DNA from: Streptomyces sp. CB02980
GTDB lineage: Bacteria; Actinomycetota; Actinomycetes; Streptomycetales; Streptomycetaceae
Direction of reading: 5' to 3'
Length of the DNA: 64,000 nt
Assembly: GCF_014451325.2 (NCBI RefSeq)
Contig: NZ_JACSCH020000001.1
Location: 781,782-845,781 of the forward strand
Below, piece after piece: positions 34,729-46,420 of the stretch. The translations under genes and the position numbers were made by a program. The notes under the pieces were generated by a model that did not search any database, was not told the DNA's origin, and saw nothing but the letters and a program-made list of their open reading frames with translations. Position 1 is the first letter of the stretch. Each line of letters opens with the position of its first letter.

Positions 34729-35999
34729 TGGTGCCTCCTGGCCGCGGGGGTGAAGGAATGCGCGGAGCCGGAGCCCGCCTCTCGGGTGGCCCTCCGGCCG
34801 AGTTCGGCGCGTGCGAGGGCGTTCTTGTGCACCTCGTCGGGACCGTCGGCGAAGCGCAGCGAGCGGATGCCGGCGTATGCGCGGGCGAGCGGGAAGTCCT
34901 GGGACAGGCCGGCGGCTCCGTGGATCTGGATCGCCTTGTCGAGAATCCACTGGACCGTCCGGGGTGTGGCGATCTTGATGGCCTGGATCTCCGTGTGGGC
35001 GCCCTTGTTGCCGACGGTGTCCATCAGCCAGGCGGTCTTGAGGACGAGGAGGCGTAGTTGCTCGATCCGCACCCTCGACTCGGCGATCCAGTCGCGGATG
35101 ACGCCCTGGCGGGCGAGGGGCTTGCCGAAGGCCACTCGCTCCTCGGCGCGGGCGCACATCAGCTCGATGGCCCGCTCGGCGACGCCGATGAAGCGCATGC
35201 AGTGATGAATCCGTCCCGGGCCGAGGCGGGCCTGGGCGATCGCGAAGCCGTCGCCTTCCCGACCGATGAGGTTCGCGGCCGGGACCCGTACGTCGTGGAA
35301 CACCATCTCGGCGTGACCGCCGTGGTCGTGGTCGTCGTACCCGAAGACCTCCATGGACCGTCTGATCTCGAGGCCGGGAGTGTCGCGGGGGACGAGGATC
35401 ATCGACTGCCGGCGGTGCCGCTCGGCCTCCGGGTCGGTCCGGCCCATCACGATGAACACCCGGGCGTTGGGGTTCATCGCCCCGGTGATCCACCACTTCC
35501 GCCCGTTGATCACGTAGTCGTCGCCGTCACGGACGATCGAGGTGGCGATGTTGGTGGCGTCGGAGGAGGCGACGTCGGGTTCCGTCATCGCGAAGGCGGA
35601 GCGGATCTCGCCGGCGAGGAGGGGTTCCAGCCACTCCTTGCGCTGGGCCTCGGTGCCGAACATGGACAGCACTTCCATGTTGCCGGTGTCCGGTGCCGCG
35701 CAGTTGAGTGCGGCGGGCGCGAGTTCCGGCGAGCGGCCGGTGATCTCGGCGAGGGGCGCGTACTGCAGGTTGGTGAGCCCGGCGCCCTCCTCACCGGGAA
35801 GGAAGAGGTTCCACAGGCCGCGGCGGCGGGCCTCGGCTCGCAGCTCGTCGAGCACGGGTACCGAGTCCCAGGCCCAGCGCTCCTCCAGGACCCCGAGCTG
35901 CTGCTCGAACACGGGTTCCGCGGGGTGGATGTGGCTCCACATCAGGTCCTGGAGGTTCTCGCGGAGCATCTCGGTGCGGCGGTCGAACGCGAAGTGCAT
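34725..35999 (-). CDS. Acyl-CoA dehydrogenase
   Basis: A 424-residue FAD enzyme of the ACAD11-like branch, introducing the alpha,beta double bond into an acyl-CoA. The flavin/substrate segment AFAMTEPDVASSDATNI and the domain-3 sequence GRIHHCMRFIGVAERAIELM are typical, and IHGAAGLSQDFPLAR provides the FAD-binding C-terminal motif. It is immediately downstream of a phosphotransferase-like gene, a pairing that mirrors the fused ACAD10/11 architecture. The ATG at 35999 lies two bases after the stop of that gene. Confidence 0.93.
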   Translation of the reverse strand: MHFAFDRRTEMLRENLQDLMWSHIHPAEPVFEQQLGVLEERWAWDSVPVLDELRAEARRRGLWNLFLPGEEGAGLTNLQYAPLAEITGRSPELAPAALNCAAPDTGNMEVLSMFGTEAQRKEWLEPLLAGEIRSAFAMTEPDVASSDATNIATSIVRDGDDYVINGRKWWITGAMNPNARVFIVMGRTDPEAERHRRQSMILVPRDTPGLEIRRSMEVFGYDDHDHGGHAEMVFHDVRVPAANLIGREGDGFAIAQARLGPGRIHHCMRFIGVAERAIELMCARAEERVAFGKPLARQGVIRDWIAESRVRIEQLRLLVLKTAWLMDTVGNKGAHTEIQAIKIATPRTVQWILDKAIQIHGAAGLSQDFPLARAYAGIRSLRFADGPDEVHKNALARAELGRRATREAGSGSAHSFTPAARRHQ

Positions 36000-36001
36000 A
36001 G

Positions 36002-37045
36002 TCAGTGTTCCTTGAGTGCGGCGATTCCGGCGTCCAGAAGGGGGTGGACCACGTCGCCGATCCGGTCGAAGCCGGGGCCGACCGTCTGCCCCTTGAGGTG
36101 GCGGTAGTGGATGCCTTCGAGGATCGCGGCGAGCTTGAAGGCCCCAAGGCCGAGGTGGAAACCGAGGTCGCCGAGGTCGCGCGCGCTGCGGGTGGCGTAG
36201 CGGGCGACGATCTCCGTCTCGGTCAGGAAGCCGGGCGCCAGGCCGGCGTCGGGGGCGACCTCGGCGCCGACGAGGCGGGCGAGCCGGGTGTAGAGCAGCA
36301 TCAGCGCCAGGTCGGTGACCGGGTCGCCGACGGTGGCCATCTCCCAGTCGATGACCGCTCGGAGCCGGTCGTCGCCGTCGACCAGGACGTTGTCGAGTCG
36401 GAAGTCGCCGTGGACGATTCCGGGCCGGGCCGCGGCGTCCGCCGCCGGGGCCCGCTGCTCCAGCGCGGCGTGCAAGGTGATGGCGTCGGGCAGGTCGCGG
36501 GAGTACGAGGCGCCCAACTGGCGTCGCCAGCGCGCGACCTGCCGGGTGAGGAAGCCCTCGGGGCGGCCGAAGCCGCCGAGCCCGACGGTGTCCGGGTCCA
36601 CCGTGTGGAGGTCGGCGAGGGTGTCGACGAGGGCGCCGGAGATCCGCCGGACCCGGTGCGGGCCGAGCGGCTTCAGGTCGGCCGCCGTGCGGTACGGCCT
36701 GCCGGGTACCGCTTCCATCACGTAGAACTCGGCGCCCAGGACGCCGGTGTCGAGGCACAGTCCGTGCATGGCAGGCACGGGGACGGGGGTGTCGGCGAGC
36801 GCCGCCATCACCGCGTACTCGCGTCCCATGTCGTGGGCCGTGGCGAGGATGTGGCCCAGGGGCGGCCGGCGAAGGATCCAGTGGGACGCGCCGTCGGTGA
36901 GGCGGTAGGTCAGATTGGACTTGCCGCCGGTGATCAGGGTGGCCGTCAGCATGCCTGCCCGCGCTGTCGGCACGGTCTCGGTGAACCAGGGGCGGAGCCG
37001 GGCGAGGTCGAGCCCCGGAGTCGCGTCTGCCTCGTGCGCTCCCAT
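36002..37045 (-). CDS. APH-type phosphotransferase (ACAD10/11-associated kinase domain)
   Basis: A 347-residue aminoglycoside-phosphotransferase-fold protein. The catalytic loop GIVHGDFRLDNVLV and the metal-binding DWEMATVGDP are intact, and the N-terminal GGKSNLTYRL corresponds to the nucleotide-binding region. Proteins of this type are fused or adjacent to acyl-CoA dehydrogenases and are thought to phosphorylate 4-hydroxyacyl-CoA substrates before elimination. The start overlaps the stop of the SDR gene and the stop is two bases from the dehydrogenase start. This argues that the pathway handles hydroxylated acyl-CoAs (inference). Confidence 0.88.
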   Translation of the reverse strand: MGAHEADATPGLDLARLRPWFTETVPTARAGMLTATLITGGKSNLTYRLTDGASHWILRRPPLGHILATAHDMGREYAVMAALADTPVPVPAMHGLCLDTGVLGAEFYVMEAVPGRPYRTAADLKPLGPHRVRRISGALVDTLADLHTVDPDTVGLGGFGRPEGFLTRQVARWRRQLGASYSRDLPDAITLHAALEQRAPAADAAARPGIVHGDFRLDNVLVDGDDRLRAVIDWEMATVGDPVTDLALMLLYTRLARLVGAEVAPDAGLAPGFLTETEIVARYATRSARDLGDLGFHLGLGAFKLAAILEGIHYRHLKGQTVGPGFDRIGDVVHPLLDAGIAALKEH

Positions 37046-37800
37046 CAGGCACCGCCCGCGGCTGCGAGGCCGCCGTCGACGACCAGGGTCCGACCCGTCA
37101 TCCACGCCGCGTCCCCGGAGAGCAGGAACGTCACGACGCCGGCGATGTCATCGGGGGCTCCGAGTCGCATCAGCGGATACTCCGCCGCGACGGCTTCCTC
37201 CCGCCCCTCGTAGAGCGCGGCGGCGAACCTCGTCTTCACCACGGCGGGCGCGACCGCGTTGACCCGGACACGTGGGCTCATCTCGACGGCCAGTTCCTTG
37301 GTGAGATGCATCAGCATCGCCTTGCTTGCGCCGTACATTCCGATGCCGGGCTCCGGCCGGATGCCGCTGAGCGAGGCGATGTTGACGATCGCGCCGCCGT
37401 GTCCGGACATCCATGCCTTGTAGGTCTTCTGGACCCATGACAGCGCGGACAGGACGTTGACCTCGACCACGTTGCGGGCCACCGTGGGATCGAGTTCCAT
37501 CAGCGGCCCGTACACCGGGTTGATGCCGGTGTTGTTGACCAGCAGGTCGGCGCTGCCGAAGGTGTCGATGGCCCGGGTGACGGCCTCGTCCTGGTGGGCG
37601 GTGTCGGCGGCATGCCCGGCGACGCCGAGTGCGTGGTCGGGCCCGCCGAGGCAGGCGACAGCATCGGCCAGTGCATCCGCCTTGCGTCCGGTGATCACGA
37701 CCTTCGCGCCTTCGGCGACGAGTCGTTCGGCTATCGCGAGACCGATGCCACGGCTGGCGCCGGTGATGATCGCGGTCTGTCCCGCGAATCTGTCGGACAT
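37045..37800 (-). CDS. Short-chain dehydrogenase/reductase
   Basis: A 251-residue classical SDR. The nucleotide motif TGASRGIGLAIAERL is followed by LLVNNTGINP, IVNIASLSG with the catalytic serine, and YGASKAMLM, giving the Tyr-x-x-x-Lys pair. The C-terminal MTGRTLVVDGG is typical. It would oxidise or reduce a hydroxyl/keto intermediate. It is the first gene of the five-gene coupled operon, divergent from the second TetR gene, with two operators in between. The ATG at 37800 has an AAGGAAC site. Confidence 0.92.
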   Translation of the reverse strand: MSDRFAGQTAIITGASRGIGLAIAERLVAEGAKVVITGRKADALADAVACLGGPDHALGVAGHAADTAHQDEAVTRAIDTFGSADLLVNNTGINPVYGPLMELDPTVARNVVEVNVLSALSWVQKTYKAWMSGHGGAIVNIASLSGIRPEPGIGMYGASKAMLMHLTKELAVEMSPRVRVNAVAPAVVKTRFAAALYEGREEAVAAEYPLMRLGAPDDIAGVVTFLLSGDAAWMTGRTLVVDGGLAAAGGA

Positions 37801-37900
37801 GGTTCCTTGCTTCTCCTCGAACGGGGAGCGGACTGCGGAGGTGGCCATCGGCAGGAAGTCGACCGCAGGTGGAGCTGCTCACTCCGCAACAAAACCCAAA

Positions 37901-37917
37901 ATCGACTTGAATTTGAG
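37901..37917. promoter_or_regulatory. TCGA-N7-TCGA type operator upstream of the SDR operon
   Basis: ATCGA-CTTGAAT-TTGAG fits the 5-7-5 geometry with one degenerate half. It lies 101 bp upstream of the SDR start on the minus strand in an AT-rich patch. Confidence 0.65.
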
Positions 37918-37983
37918 TTTAGGGCGCACCCCTGAGCTGTCAACCCTCCAGACAGCAAGGACAGACGGTTTGCCTGATATGAT

Positions 37984-38000
37984 CTCGAATCGTGTTCGAG
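37984..38000. promoter_or_regulatory. TCGA-N7-TCGA operator overlapping the TetR start
   Basis: CTCGA-ATCGTGT-TCGAG has perfect 7-bp arms when extended (TCTCGAA / TTCGAGA) and contains the GTG start codon of the TetR gene at 37992, pointing to autoregulation. Confidence 0.8.
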
Positions 38001-38636
38001 AAAAGCTTGACTGTGCAGACACCCTCGCGACCGGCCGGGGCACAGCGGCGCGGGATCGCACGGAGGCGGGCCCTCCTCGACGCCGCCGAGGCACTGCTCG
38101 GCGCGCAGGGCTACGAGGCGGCCACGCTGAAGGCGATCGGAGAGCGAGCGGGCATTCCCGTCGCTTCCGTCTACCACTACTTCTCGCACCGCCATCAGGT
38201 GGAGGCCGAACTCCTGCGGCGCCATGCCCACGAGCTCGACACCCGCATCGGTGCCGCGCTGGCCGACAAGCGGCCGCACACGCTCTCCGACGTAGCCGAC
38301 GCGGTCATCGACCCGCTGCTCGGCTACTTCCGCAGCCACCCCAGCTGTGCCGAACTGTGGTTCAAGGGGAGCTCCGAGACGGTCGGTGAACACGTCCGCG
38401 CATTCGACGAGGCCCAAGCCGAGCGGGTCTGGCAGCTCCTGGTCGCGCGCGACCTCGTCCCCACCGACCTGCCCCTCCTCGTCGTGCAGCTCGCCTTCGA
38501 GGTGGGCAACCGGCTCTTCGAAGCGGCCTTCCGGCGCTCACCGGAGGGCGACGACGCCACCATCCACGAAGCGCGCCGCATCGTGATCGCGTACGTGGAG
38601 TCCTACGTCACCGAAGGTCGCGTCCGCCGGAGCTGA
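37992..38636 (+). CDS. TetR family repressor of the catabolic island (paralogue 2)
   Basis: A 214-residue TetR protein. Its DNA-binding domain, GYEAATLKAIGERAGIP then SVYHYFSHRHQVE, is almost the same as that of the TetR at 26343, and its ligand domain shares YFRSHPSCAELWFKG. The two should therefore read the same operator but may respond to different ligands. The start is GTG 37992, inside its own operator; there is little room for a ribosome site, so a leaderless transcript is possible. It is divergent from the SDR operon. Confidence 0.92.
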   Translation: MFEKSLTVQTPSRPAGAQRRGIARRRALLDAAEALLGAQGYEAATLKAIGERAGIPVASVYHYFSHRHQVEAELLRRHAHELDTRIGAALADKRPHTLSDVADAVIDPLLGYFRSHPSCAELWFKGSSETVGEHVRAFDEAQAERVWQLLVARDLVPTDLPLLVVQLAFEVGNRLFEAAFRRSPEGDDATIHEARRIVIAYVESYVTEGRVRRS

Positions 38637-38739
38637 TCCTCCTGCCCAGTGAGGGCCGGCAACGGCGCCACCGGGCCCCGGGCGCCCCTCACAGGCCGTG
38701 GCGGTTGACGTTGCGCGACCGGCCGTGCATAAATGCGGA

Positions 38740-38756
38740 GTCGATTCGAGATCGAC
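38740..38756. promoter_or_regulatory. TCGA-N7-TCGA operator upstream of the symporter unit
   Basis: GTCGA-TTCGAGA-TCGAC is a strict match with complementary halves. It lies 171 bp before the DUF485-like gene. Nothing else of note is seen between 38637 and 38927. Confidence 0.75.
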
Positions 38757-38927
38757 TTGCCATCGACTGGCCCATTCCCCGGCGTGATCGCCTCTCTTCT
38801 CACGGCCCGCAGCCCGGCACCCGGCATACGGCGGTGAACCACGGCTGCCCCCCACGTCCGCCGGGAGAGGCCTCGCCCCTCTCGTACGCGGCCCCTCGCC
38901 CACACCCTTCAGCGCCCGGAGGTTTCC

Positions 38928-39284
38928 TTGCGCGCCTTCTTCGTCCCGACTCCCCCAGGCGGTCCGCCTGCCTCGCCAGGTGGCTCCGGCCCCGATGGCA
39001 CCGGCCGGAGCGTCCGGCGAGCGTTCCTGGTCGTCAACGCGGCCACCCTGGTCCTCGGCGTGGTGCTGTCCTGCGCCCCCGTGATCGCCGGCGTCACCGT
39101 GTACGGGCAACTGACGCTCGGCGTCGTATGGGTCTCCCTGCAACTCGGCCTTTTCCTCGCCAGTACGTGGTGGTACGAGTACCGGTCCACGCGGCTGCGC
39201 GACGGCGTGGACAAGGACGCGGCAGCCGGCCTGCCCTCAGTCGGGACCAAGGGAACATCTTCCTCGCGACAGCCCGGGCGGTGA
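38928..39284 (+). CDS. DUF485-like small membrane protein, partner of the SSS symporter
   Basis: A 118-residue protein with a Pro/Gly-rich start and two hydrophobic spans (about 33-54 and 60-80) containing GVVWVSLQLGLFLASTWWYE. This layout and the position directly upstream of a sodium:solute symporter match the DUF485 (YjcH)-ActP pairing. The TTG at 38928 is preceded by GGAGG at five-base spacing; no better start exists. Four bases separate it from the symporter gene. Its role is probably to assist the transporter. Confidence 0.7.
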   Translation: MRAFFVPTPPGGPPASPGGSGPDGTGRSVRRAFLVVNAATLVLGVVLSCAPVIAGVTVYGQLTLGVVWVSLQLGLFLASTWWYEYRSTRLRDGVDKDAAAGLPSVGTKGTSSSRQPGR

Positions 39285-39288
39285 GCCG

Positions 39289-42038
<2,750 letters not shown>

Positions 42039-42073
42039 GCCCGGACACTCCAGACGACAACAGGAGGCACGCC

Positions 42074-42958
42074 ATGACCTGGACCACCCTCCACCACCGC
42101 GTCGACGACGGCATCCTCACCGTCACCCTCGACCGGCCCGGACACCTCAACGCGTTCACGCCCACGATGGCCGCGGAGCTCGAGCAGACGTTCACCGAGG
42201 TCAACGAGGACGACGACGTACGCGCCGTCATCGTGACCGGCGCCGGAAAGGCCTTCTGCGCAGGCATGGACCTCAGCTCGGAGGGCAACGTCTTCGGCCT
42301 CGACGAGTCACGCACCCCCACGCTGGCCGACATGGCCGACCTGGACAGCCCCGACATCCGCCGGGTTCGGGACACCGGAGGCAGGGTCACGCTGGCGATC
42401 CACGCGTGCCGGAAGCCCGTGATCGCCGCGATCAACGGTCCCGCCGTGGGCATCGGGGCCACCATGACACTCGCGATGGACGCGCGGCTGATGTCGGCGG
42501 CGGCACGTTTCGGTCTGGTCTTCGGCCGGCTCGGCATCACGCCCGAGGCCGCCTCCACCTGGTTCCTGCCCCGCCTGGTCGGCCTGCCGAAGGCCCTGGA
42601 CCTGCTGTACTCCGCGGAGATCCTCGACGCCGAAGCCGCCGCCACCGCCGGAATCGCCCAAGCGGTTCACGCCCCGGACCAGTTGTACGCGCAGGCACGG
42701 GCGCTGGCAGACCGCTGGACGCTGGGACGCTCGCGCGTCGCGACCGCCCTCACCCGGCAGATGACGGTCCGCAACGCGACCCTCGAACGCCCGGAGGACG
42801 CACACCGCGTGGAGTCCCTCGCGATGTTCTACAGCAGCGTCGGAGACGGGCGCGAGGGCGTGACCGCCTTCCGCGAGAAGCGCTCCCCGCAGTTCTCCCG
42901 GAAGGCCTCCACGATGCCGCCGTTCTACGACGACTGGCTTGATACGCCCGCGTCCTGA
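42074..42958 (+). CDS. Enoyl-CoA hydratase/isomerase family protein
   Basis: A 294-residue crotonase-fold enzyme. The oxyanion-hole segments AFCAGMDLSS and INGPAVGIGATMTLAMDARL are intact, and the second half has RLGITPEAASTWFLPRLVG with a glutamate at a usual catalytic position. It would hydrate the enoyl-CoA made by the acyl-CoA dehydrogenase of the island. The ATG at 42074 has a GGAGG site. It is 35 bp downstream of the nitronate monooxygenase gene. Confidence 0.93.
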   Translation: MTWTTLHHRVDDGILTVTLDRPGHLNAFTPTMAAELEQTFTEVNEDDDVRAVIVTGAGKAFCAGMDLSSEGNVFGLDESRTPTLADMADLDSPDIRRVRDTGGRVTLAIHACRKPVIAAINGPAVGIGATMTLAMDARLMSAAARFGLVFGRLGITPEAASTWFLPRLVGLPKALDLLYSAEILDAEAAATAGIAQAVHAPDQLYAQARALADRWTLGRSRVATALTRQMTVRNATLERPEDAHRVESLAMFYSSVGDGREGVTAFREKRSPQFSRKASTMPPFYDDWLDTPAS

Positions 42959-43142
42959 ACTCCAGCCACTTGCCTGAGCGTCGAGGCCGCCGACCTGGAA
43001 CGGCTCCATCGCCGGGATGGTCGCCCTCCGGTGAGCATTCCTCTCCACCGCCCATCGCAGTTGCGGCAGGGTATGGCATTAATCACGGCTGGCACGCTTC
43101 CGATCGAGGCGACAGCGGACCGATTCTGAGGGACGACAAAAA

Positions 43143-43159
43143 CTCGATTCAGAGTCGGA
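43143..43159. promoter_or_regulatory. TCGA-N7-TCGA type operator upstream of pntA
   Basis: CTCGA-TTCAGAG-TCGGA differs from the strict pattern at one core base. It lies five bases before a 9-bp tandem repeat array and 81 bp before pntA. The rest of the gap from 42959 holds no gene. Confidence 0.65.
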
Positions 43160-43163
43160 ATTA

Positions 43164-43223
43164 ATGACGACTATGACGGCTATGACGGCTATGACGGCTA
43201 TGACGGCTATGACGGCTTGGTAG
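43164..43223 (+). repeat. 9-bp tandem repeat encoding a (Met-Thr-Ala)n leader ORF
   Basis: Six consecutive 9-bp units, ATGACGACT then five identical copies of ATGACGGCT (43164-43217), are followed by TGG TAG. Read from the first ATG they form a 19-codon ORF, (Met-Thr-Thr)(Met-Thr-Ala)5-Trp, with six in-frame start codons. It ends 16 bases before the pntA start. No clear ribosome site precedes it. Copy-number change could alter leader translation or spacing ahead of pntA. Confidence 0.8.
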
Positions 43224-43239
43224 CGAACGGAGAACACAC

Positions 43240-44766
43240 GTGATTGTCGGAGTCCTCAAGGAAGCGCGGGCAGGTGAGAGTCGCGTTTCGGCCACGCCGG
43301 CCACTGTCGAGCAGATCCGCAAACTGGGGTACGGCGTGGTCGTCGACCCGGACGCGGGTCTCGCGGCCGGCTTCACCGACGGCGCCTACGAGGCCGCCGG
43401 TGCGACCGTCGGCGTCGCGGTGGCGACGGACGTGGTGCTCGGGGTCAACGCCCCGGCCCCGTCGCAGCTGGACCGGATCCGGCCGGAGGCGACGGTGATC
43501 GCCCTGTTCGCACCGGCCTTCGACCCGGCGATGGTCGAGGATCTGGGCCGGCGTCCCTTCACCGCGCTTTCGATGGACGCCGTGCCGCGCATCAGCCGGG
43601 CCCAGTCGATGGACGTCCTGTCGTCGATGGCGAACATCGCCGGCTACCGGGCCGTCATCGAAGCCGCGCACGAGTTCGGCCGGTTCTTCACCGGCCAGGT
43701 GACGGCGGCGGGCAAGGTGCCCCCGGCGAAGGTGCTCGTCGCGGGCGCCGGCGTCGCCGGTCTGGCGGCGATCGGCGCGGCGGGCTCGCTCGGCGCGATC
43801 GTGCGGGCGACCGACCCGCGGCCGGAGGTGGCCGACCAGGTGCGTTCTCTGGGCGGCGAGTACCTGTCGATCGAGTCCGCCGAGGTCGAGGTCTCCAAGA
43901 CCGGTTACGCCAAGGAGATGGGCGACGACTACAAGGCGCGCGAGGTGGAGCTGTACGCCGCGCAGTGCCGCGAGGCCGACATCGTCGTCACCACCGCGCT
44001 GATCCCGGGCCGTCCCGCGCCGACGCTGATCACCGCGGAGATGGTGGCGAGCATGAAGCCGGGTTCGGTGATCGTCGACATGGCGGCCGCCAACGGCGGC
44101 AACGTCGAGGGCACCGTGAAGGGTGAGAAGACCGTCACGGCCAACGGCGTGACGATCATCGGCTACACCGACCTCGCGGGCCGACTGCCCGCGCAGGCGT
44201 CGCAGTTGTACGGCACCAACCTGGTGAACCTGCTCAAGCTGATGACGCCGGACAAGGACGCCCGCCTCGTCCTCGACTGGGAGGATCCGGTACAGCGCTC
44301 GATCACCGTCGTACGCAAGGGTGAGTCGGCCTGGCCGCCCCCGCCGGTGCAGGTCTCGGCGGCCCCGGCCACCGCACCCGCGGCGGCCGTACGGGAGCCG
44401 GCGCCGAAGAAGCCGCCGATGACGGCGAAGCAGAGGTTCGGCGCAGTGGCCCTCGGCGCCCTGGCGCTCTTCCTCACCGCCGGGTTCGCCCCCGCAGCGC
44501 TGCTCCCGCACGTGACGGTCTTCGTGCTCGCGATCGTGATCGGCTACTACGTGATCGGCCATGTGCACCACGCGCTGCACACGCCGCTGATGTCGGTGAC
44601 GAACGCGATCTCCGGGATCATCGTCGTCGGCGCGCTGCTGCAGATCGGGCGCACGAACGCGGTGGTCACGGTGTTGTCGGCCGTGGCGATCCTGCTGGCA
44701 AGTATCAATGTCTTCGGCGGCTTCGCGGTGACGCGTCGCATGCTCGCGATGTTCAACCGGAGCTGA
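43240..44766 (+). CDS. pntA: NAD(P) transhydrogenase subunit alpha
   Basis: A 508-residue subunit of proton-translocating transhydrogenase, which reduces NADP+ with NADH. The N-terminal NAD(H)-binding domain shows [17 protein letters not shown] and [23 protein letters not shown] Pro/Ala-rich linker (about 365-400) leads to three to four membrane spans at the C-terminus ([19 protein letters not shown]). Alpha1 and alpha2 are fused in one chain, as in E. coli. The GTG at 43240 has a GGAG site. It is one base from pntB. Its place in the island suggests supply of NADPH for the monooxygenase. Confidence 0.95.
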   Translation: MIVGVLKEARAGESRVSATPATVEQIRKLGYGVVVDPDAGLAAGFTDGAYEAAGATVGVAVATDVVLGVNAPAPSQLDRIRPEATVIALFAPAFDPAMVEDLGRRPFTALSMDAVPRISRAQSMDVLSSMANIAGYRAVIEAAHEFGRFFTGQVTAAGKVPPAKVLVAGAGVAGLAAIGAAGSLGAIVRATDPRPEVADQVRSLGGEYLSIESAEVEVSKTGYAKEMGDDYKAREVELYAAQCREADIVVTTALIPGRPAPTLITAEMVASMKPGSVIVDMAAANGGNVEGTVKGEKTVTANGVTIIGYTDLAGRLPAQASQLYGTNLVNLLKLMTPDKDARLVLDWEDPVQRSITVVRKGESAWPPPPVQVSAAPATAPAAAVREPAPKKPPMTAKQRFGAVALGALALFLTAGFAPAALLPHVTVFVLAIVIGYYVIGHVHHALHTPLMSVTNAISGIIVVGALLQIGRTNAVVTVLSAVAILLASINVFGGFAVTRRMLAMFNRS

Positions 44767-44767
44767 C

Positions 44768-46186
44768 ATGTCTGCGACCATTGCCGCACAGGCGGCCTAC
44801 CTTGTTGCCGCGCTGCTGTTCATCCTCGCCCTGGCAGGACTCTCCAAGCACGAGACGGCCCGGCTCGGCAACGCGTTCGGCATGCTCGGCATGGGCGTCG
44901 CGCTCGTCGCGACGGTCGTGCTCGCGGTGGACGGCGACGTCAGCACCGCCGGCCTCGCCCTGATGGGCCTCGCGATGCTGATCGGCGCGCTGATCGGCCT
45001 CCAGCGGGCCCGCGGCGTCGAGATGACCGGCATGCCCGAACTGATCGCCCTGCTGCACTCCTTCGTCGGTCTGGCCGCCGTACTGGTCAGCTGGAACGGC
45101 TTCCTGAACGTCGAGCACGACCCGAACGGCCACGAGGCCCAGGCCCTGGACACGCTCGGCACCCTGGGCATCCACCACGCCGAGGTGTTCATCGGCCTGT
45201 TCATCGGCGCCGTGACCTTCACCGGCTCCATCGTGGCGTACCTGAAGCTCTCCGCGAAGATCAGCTCCAAGCCGCTGGTGCTGCCGGGCAAGAACGTACT
45301 GAACCTCGGCGCGCTGGGTCTGTTCGTCGCCCTGACGGTGTGGTTCGTGATCACGCCGGAGCTGTGGCTGCTGATCACCGTGACGGTCCTGGCACTGGCG
45401 CTGGGCTGGCACCTGGTCGCCTCGATCGGCGGCGGCGACATGCCGGTCGTGGTCTCGATGCTCAACAGCTACTCCGGCTGGGCCGCGGCCGCCTCTGGCT
45501 TCCTCCTCGGCAACGACCTGCTGATCATCACCGGCGCGCTCGTCGGCTCCTCCGGCGCGTACCTGTCGTACATCATGTGCAAGGCCATGAACCGCTCGTT
45601 CCTCTCCGTGATCGCGGGCGGCTTCGGCATCGAGGCGCCGTCGGGCTCGGACGTCGACTACGGAGAACACCAGGAGATCACCGCCCAGGGCGCCGCCGAA
45701 CTGCTCGGCTCCGCCCGCTCCGTGGTCATCACACCCGGCTACGGCATGGCTGTGGCGCAGGCCCAGTACCCGGTCGCGGAACTCACCTCGAAGCTGCGTG
45801 CCAAGGGTGTCCACGTACGGTTCGGCATCCACCCGGTCGCCGGCCGCCTGCCCGGCCACATGAACGTCCTCCTCGCCGAGGCCAAGGTGCCGTACGACAT
45901 CGTCCTGGAGATGGACGAGATCAACGAGGACTTCGCGAAGACCGACGTCGTCCTCGTCATCGGCGCCAACGACACGGTCAACCCGGCCGGAGCCGAGGAC
46001 CCCGGCAGCCCCCTCGCCGGCATGCCCGTCCTCACCGTCTGGGAGGCCGGCAAGGTCATCGTGTTCAAACGCTCGATGGCCTCCGGCTACGCGGGCGTGC
46101 AGAACCCGCTCTTCTTCAAGGAGAACACCTCGATGCTCTTCGGCGACGCGAAGGCCCGGGTCGAGGACATCGTCGGCGCCCTCTGA
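44768..46186 (+). CDS. pntB: NAD(P) transhydrogenase subunit beta
   Basis: A 472-residue partner of PntA. The first half has about eight membrane spans, with the family signatures ATVVLAVDG and [20 protein letters not shown]. The C-terminal domain binds NADP(H) through [40 protein letters not shown] and [14 protein letters not shown]. Length is as expected for full PntB. It follows pntA with a one-base gap, so the two are certainly cotranscribed. Confidence 0.96.
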   Translation: MSATIAAQAAYLVAALLFILALAGLSKHETARLGNAFGMLGMGVALVATVVLAVDGDVSTAGLALMGLAMLIGALIGLQRARGVEMTGMPELIALLHSFVGLAAVLVSWNGFLNVEHDPNGHEAQALDTLGTLGIHHAEVFIGLFIGAVTFTGSIVAYLKLSAKISSKPLVLPGKNVLNLGALGLFVALTVWFVITPELWLLITVTVLALALGWHLVASIGGGDMPVVVSMLNSYSGWAAAASGFLLGNDLLIITGALVGSSGAYLSYIMCKAMNRSFLSVIAGGFGIEAPSGSDVDYGEHQEITAQGAAELLGSARSVVITPGYGMAVAQAQYPVAELTSKLRAKGVHVRFGIHPVAGRLPGHMNVLLAEAKVPYDIVLEMDEINEDFAKTDVVLVIGANDTVNPAGAEDPGSPLAGMPVLTVWEAGKVIVFKRSMASGYAGVQNPLFFKENTSMLFGDAKARVEDIVGAL

Positions 46187-46323
46187 CGCACCACGACGTC
46201 GAGAGGGTCGCCGTGACACCCCTGCCGACCGCCCTCCGCCTGGAGGGCGGTCCACCCCGCATACGCCGTGCGCTCTCGGCACAGGCCTGCTCGCGGCCAC
46301 GGCCGCAGAATCGGCTGAGGGAA

Positions 46324-46340
46324 TCCGATTTCGAATCGAA
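46324..46340. promoter_or_regulatory. TCGA-N7-TCGA type operator upstream of the SpoIIE-type phosphatase gene
   Basis: TCCGA-TTTCGAA-TCGAA keeps the 5-7-5 geometry with one changed core base, and its core CGATT-TCG-AATCG is a perfect inverted repeat. It lies 81 bp before the phosphatase start. Position 46187-46323 shows no gene. Confidence 0.65.
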
Positions 46341-46420
46341 TACAGGCACCGCTCTTACCATCGGCGAAGCTCCCGCCGCCAGGACAGGCGGGCGACCGGG
46401 TCCTTGGATACGTTTCCCTC

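Noticed and set aside
43164..43217. Tandem units before pntA considered as a CRISPR array
   Set aside because: The units are contiguous 9-mers without spacers, and no cas genes are present.
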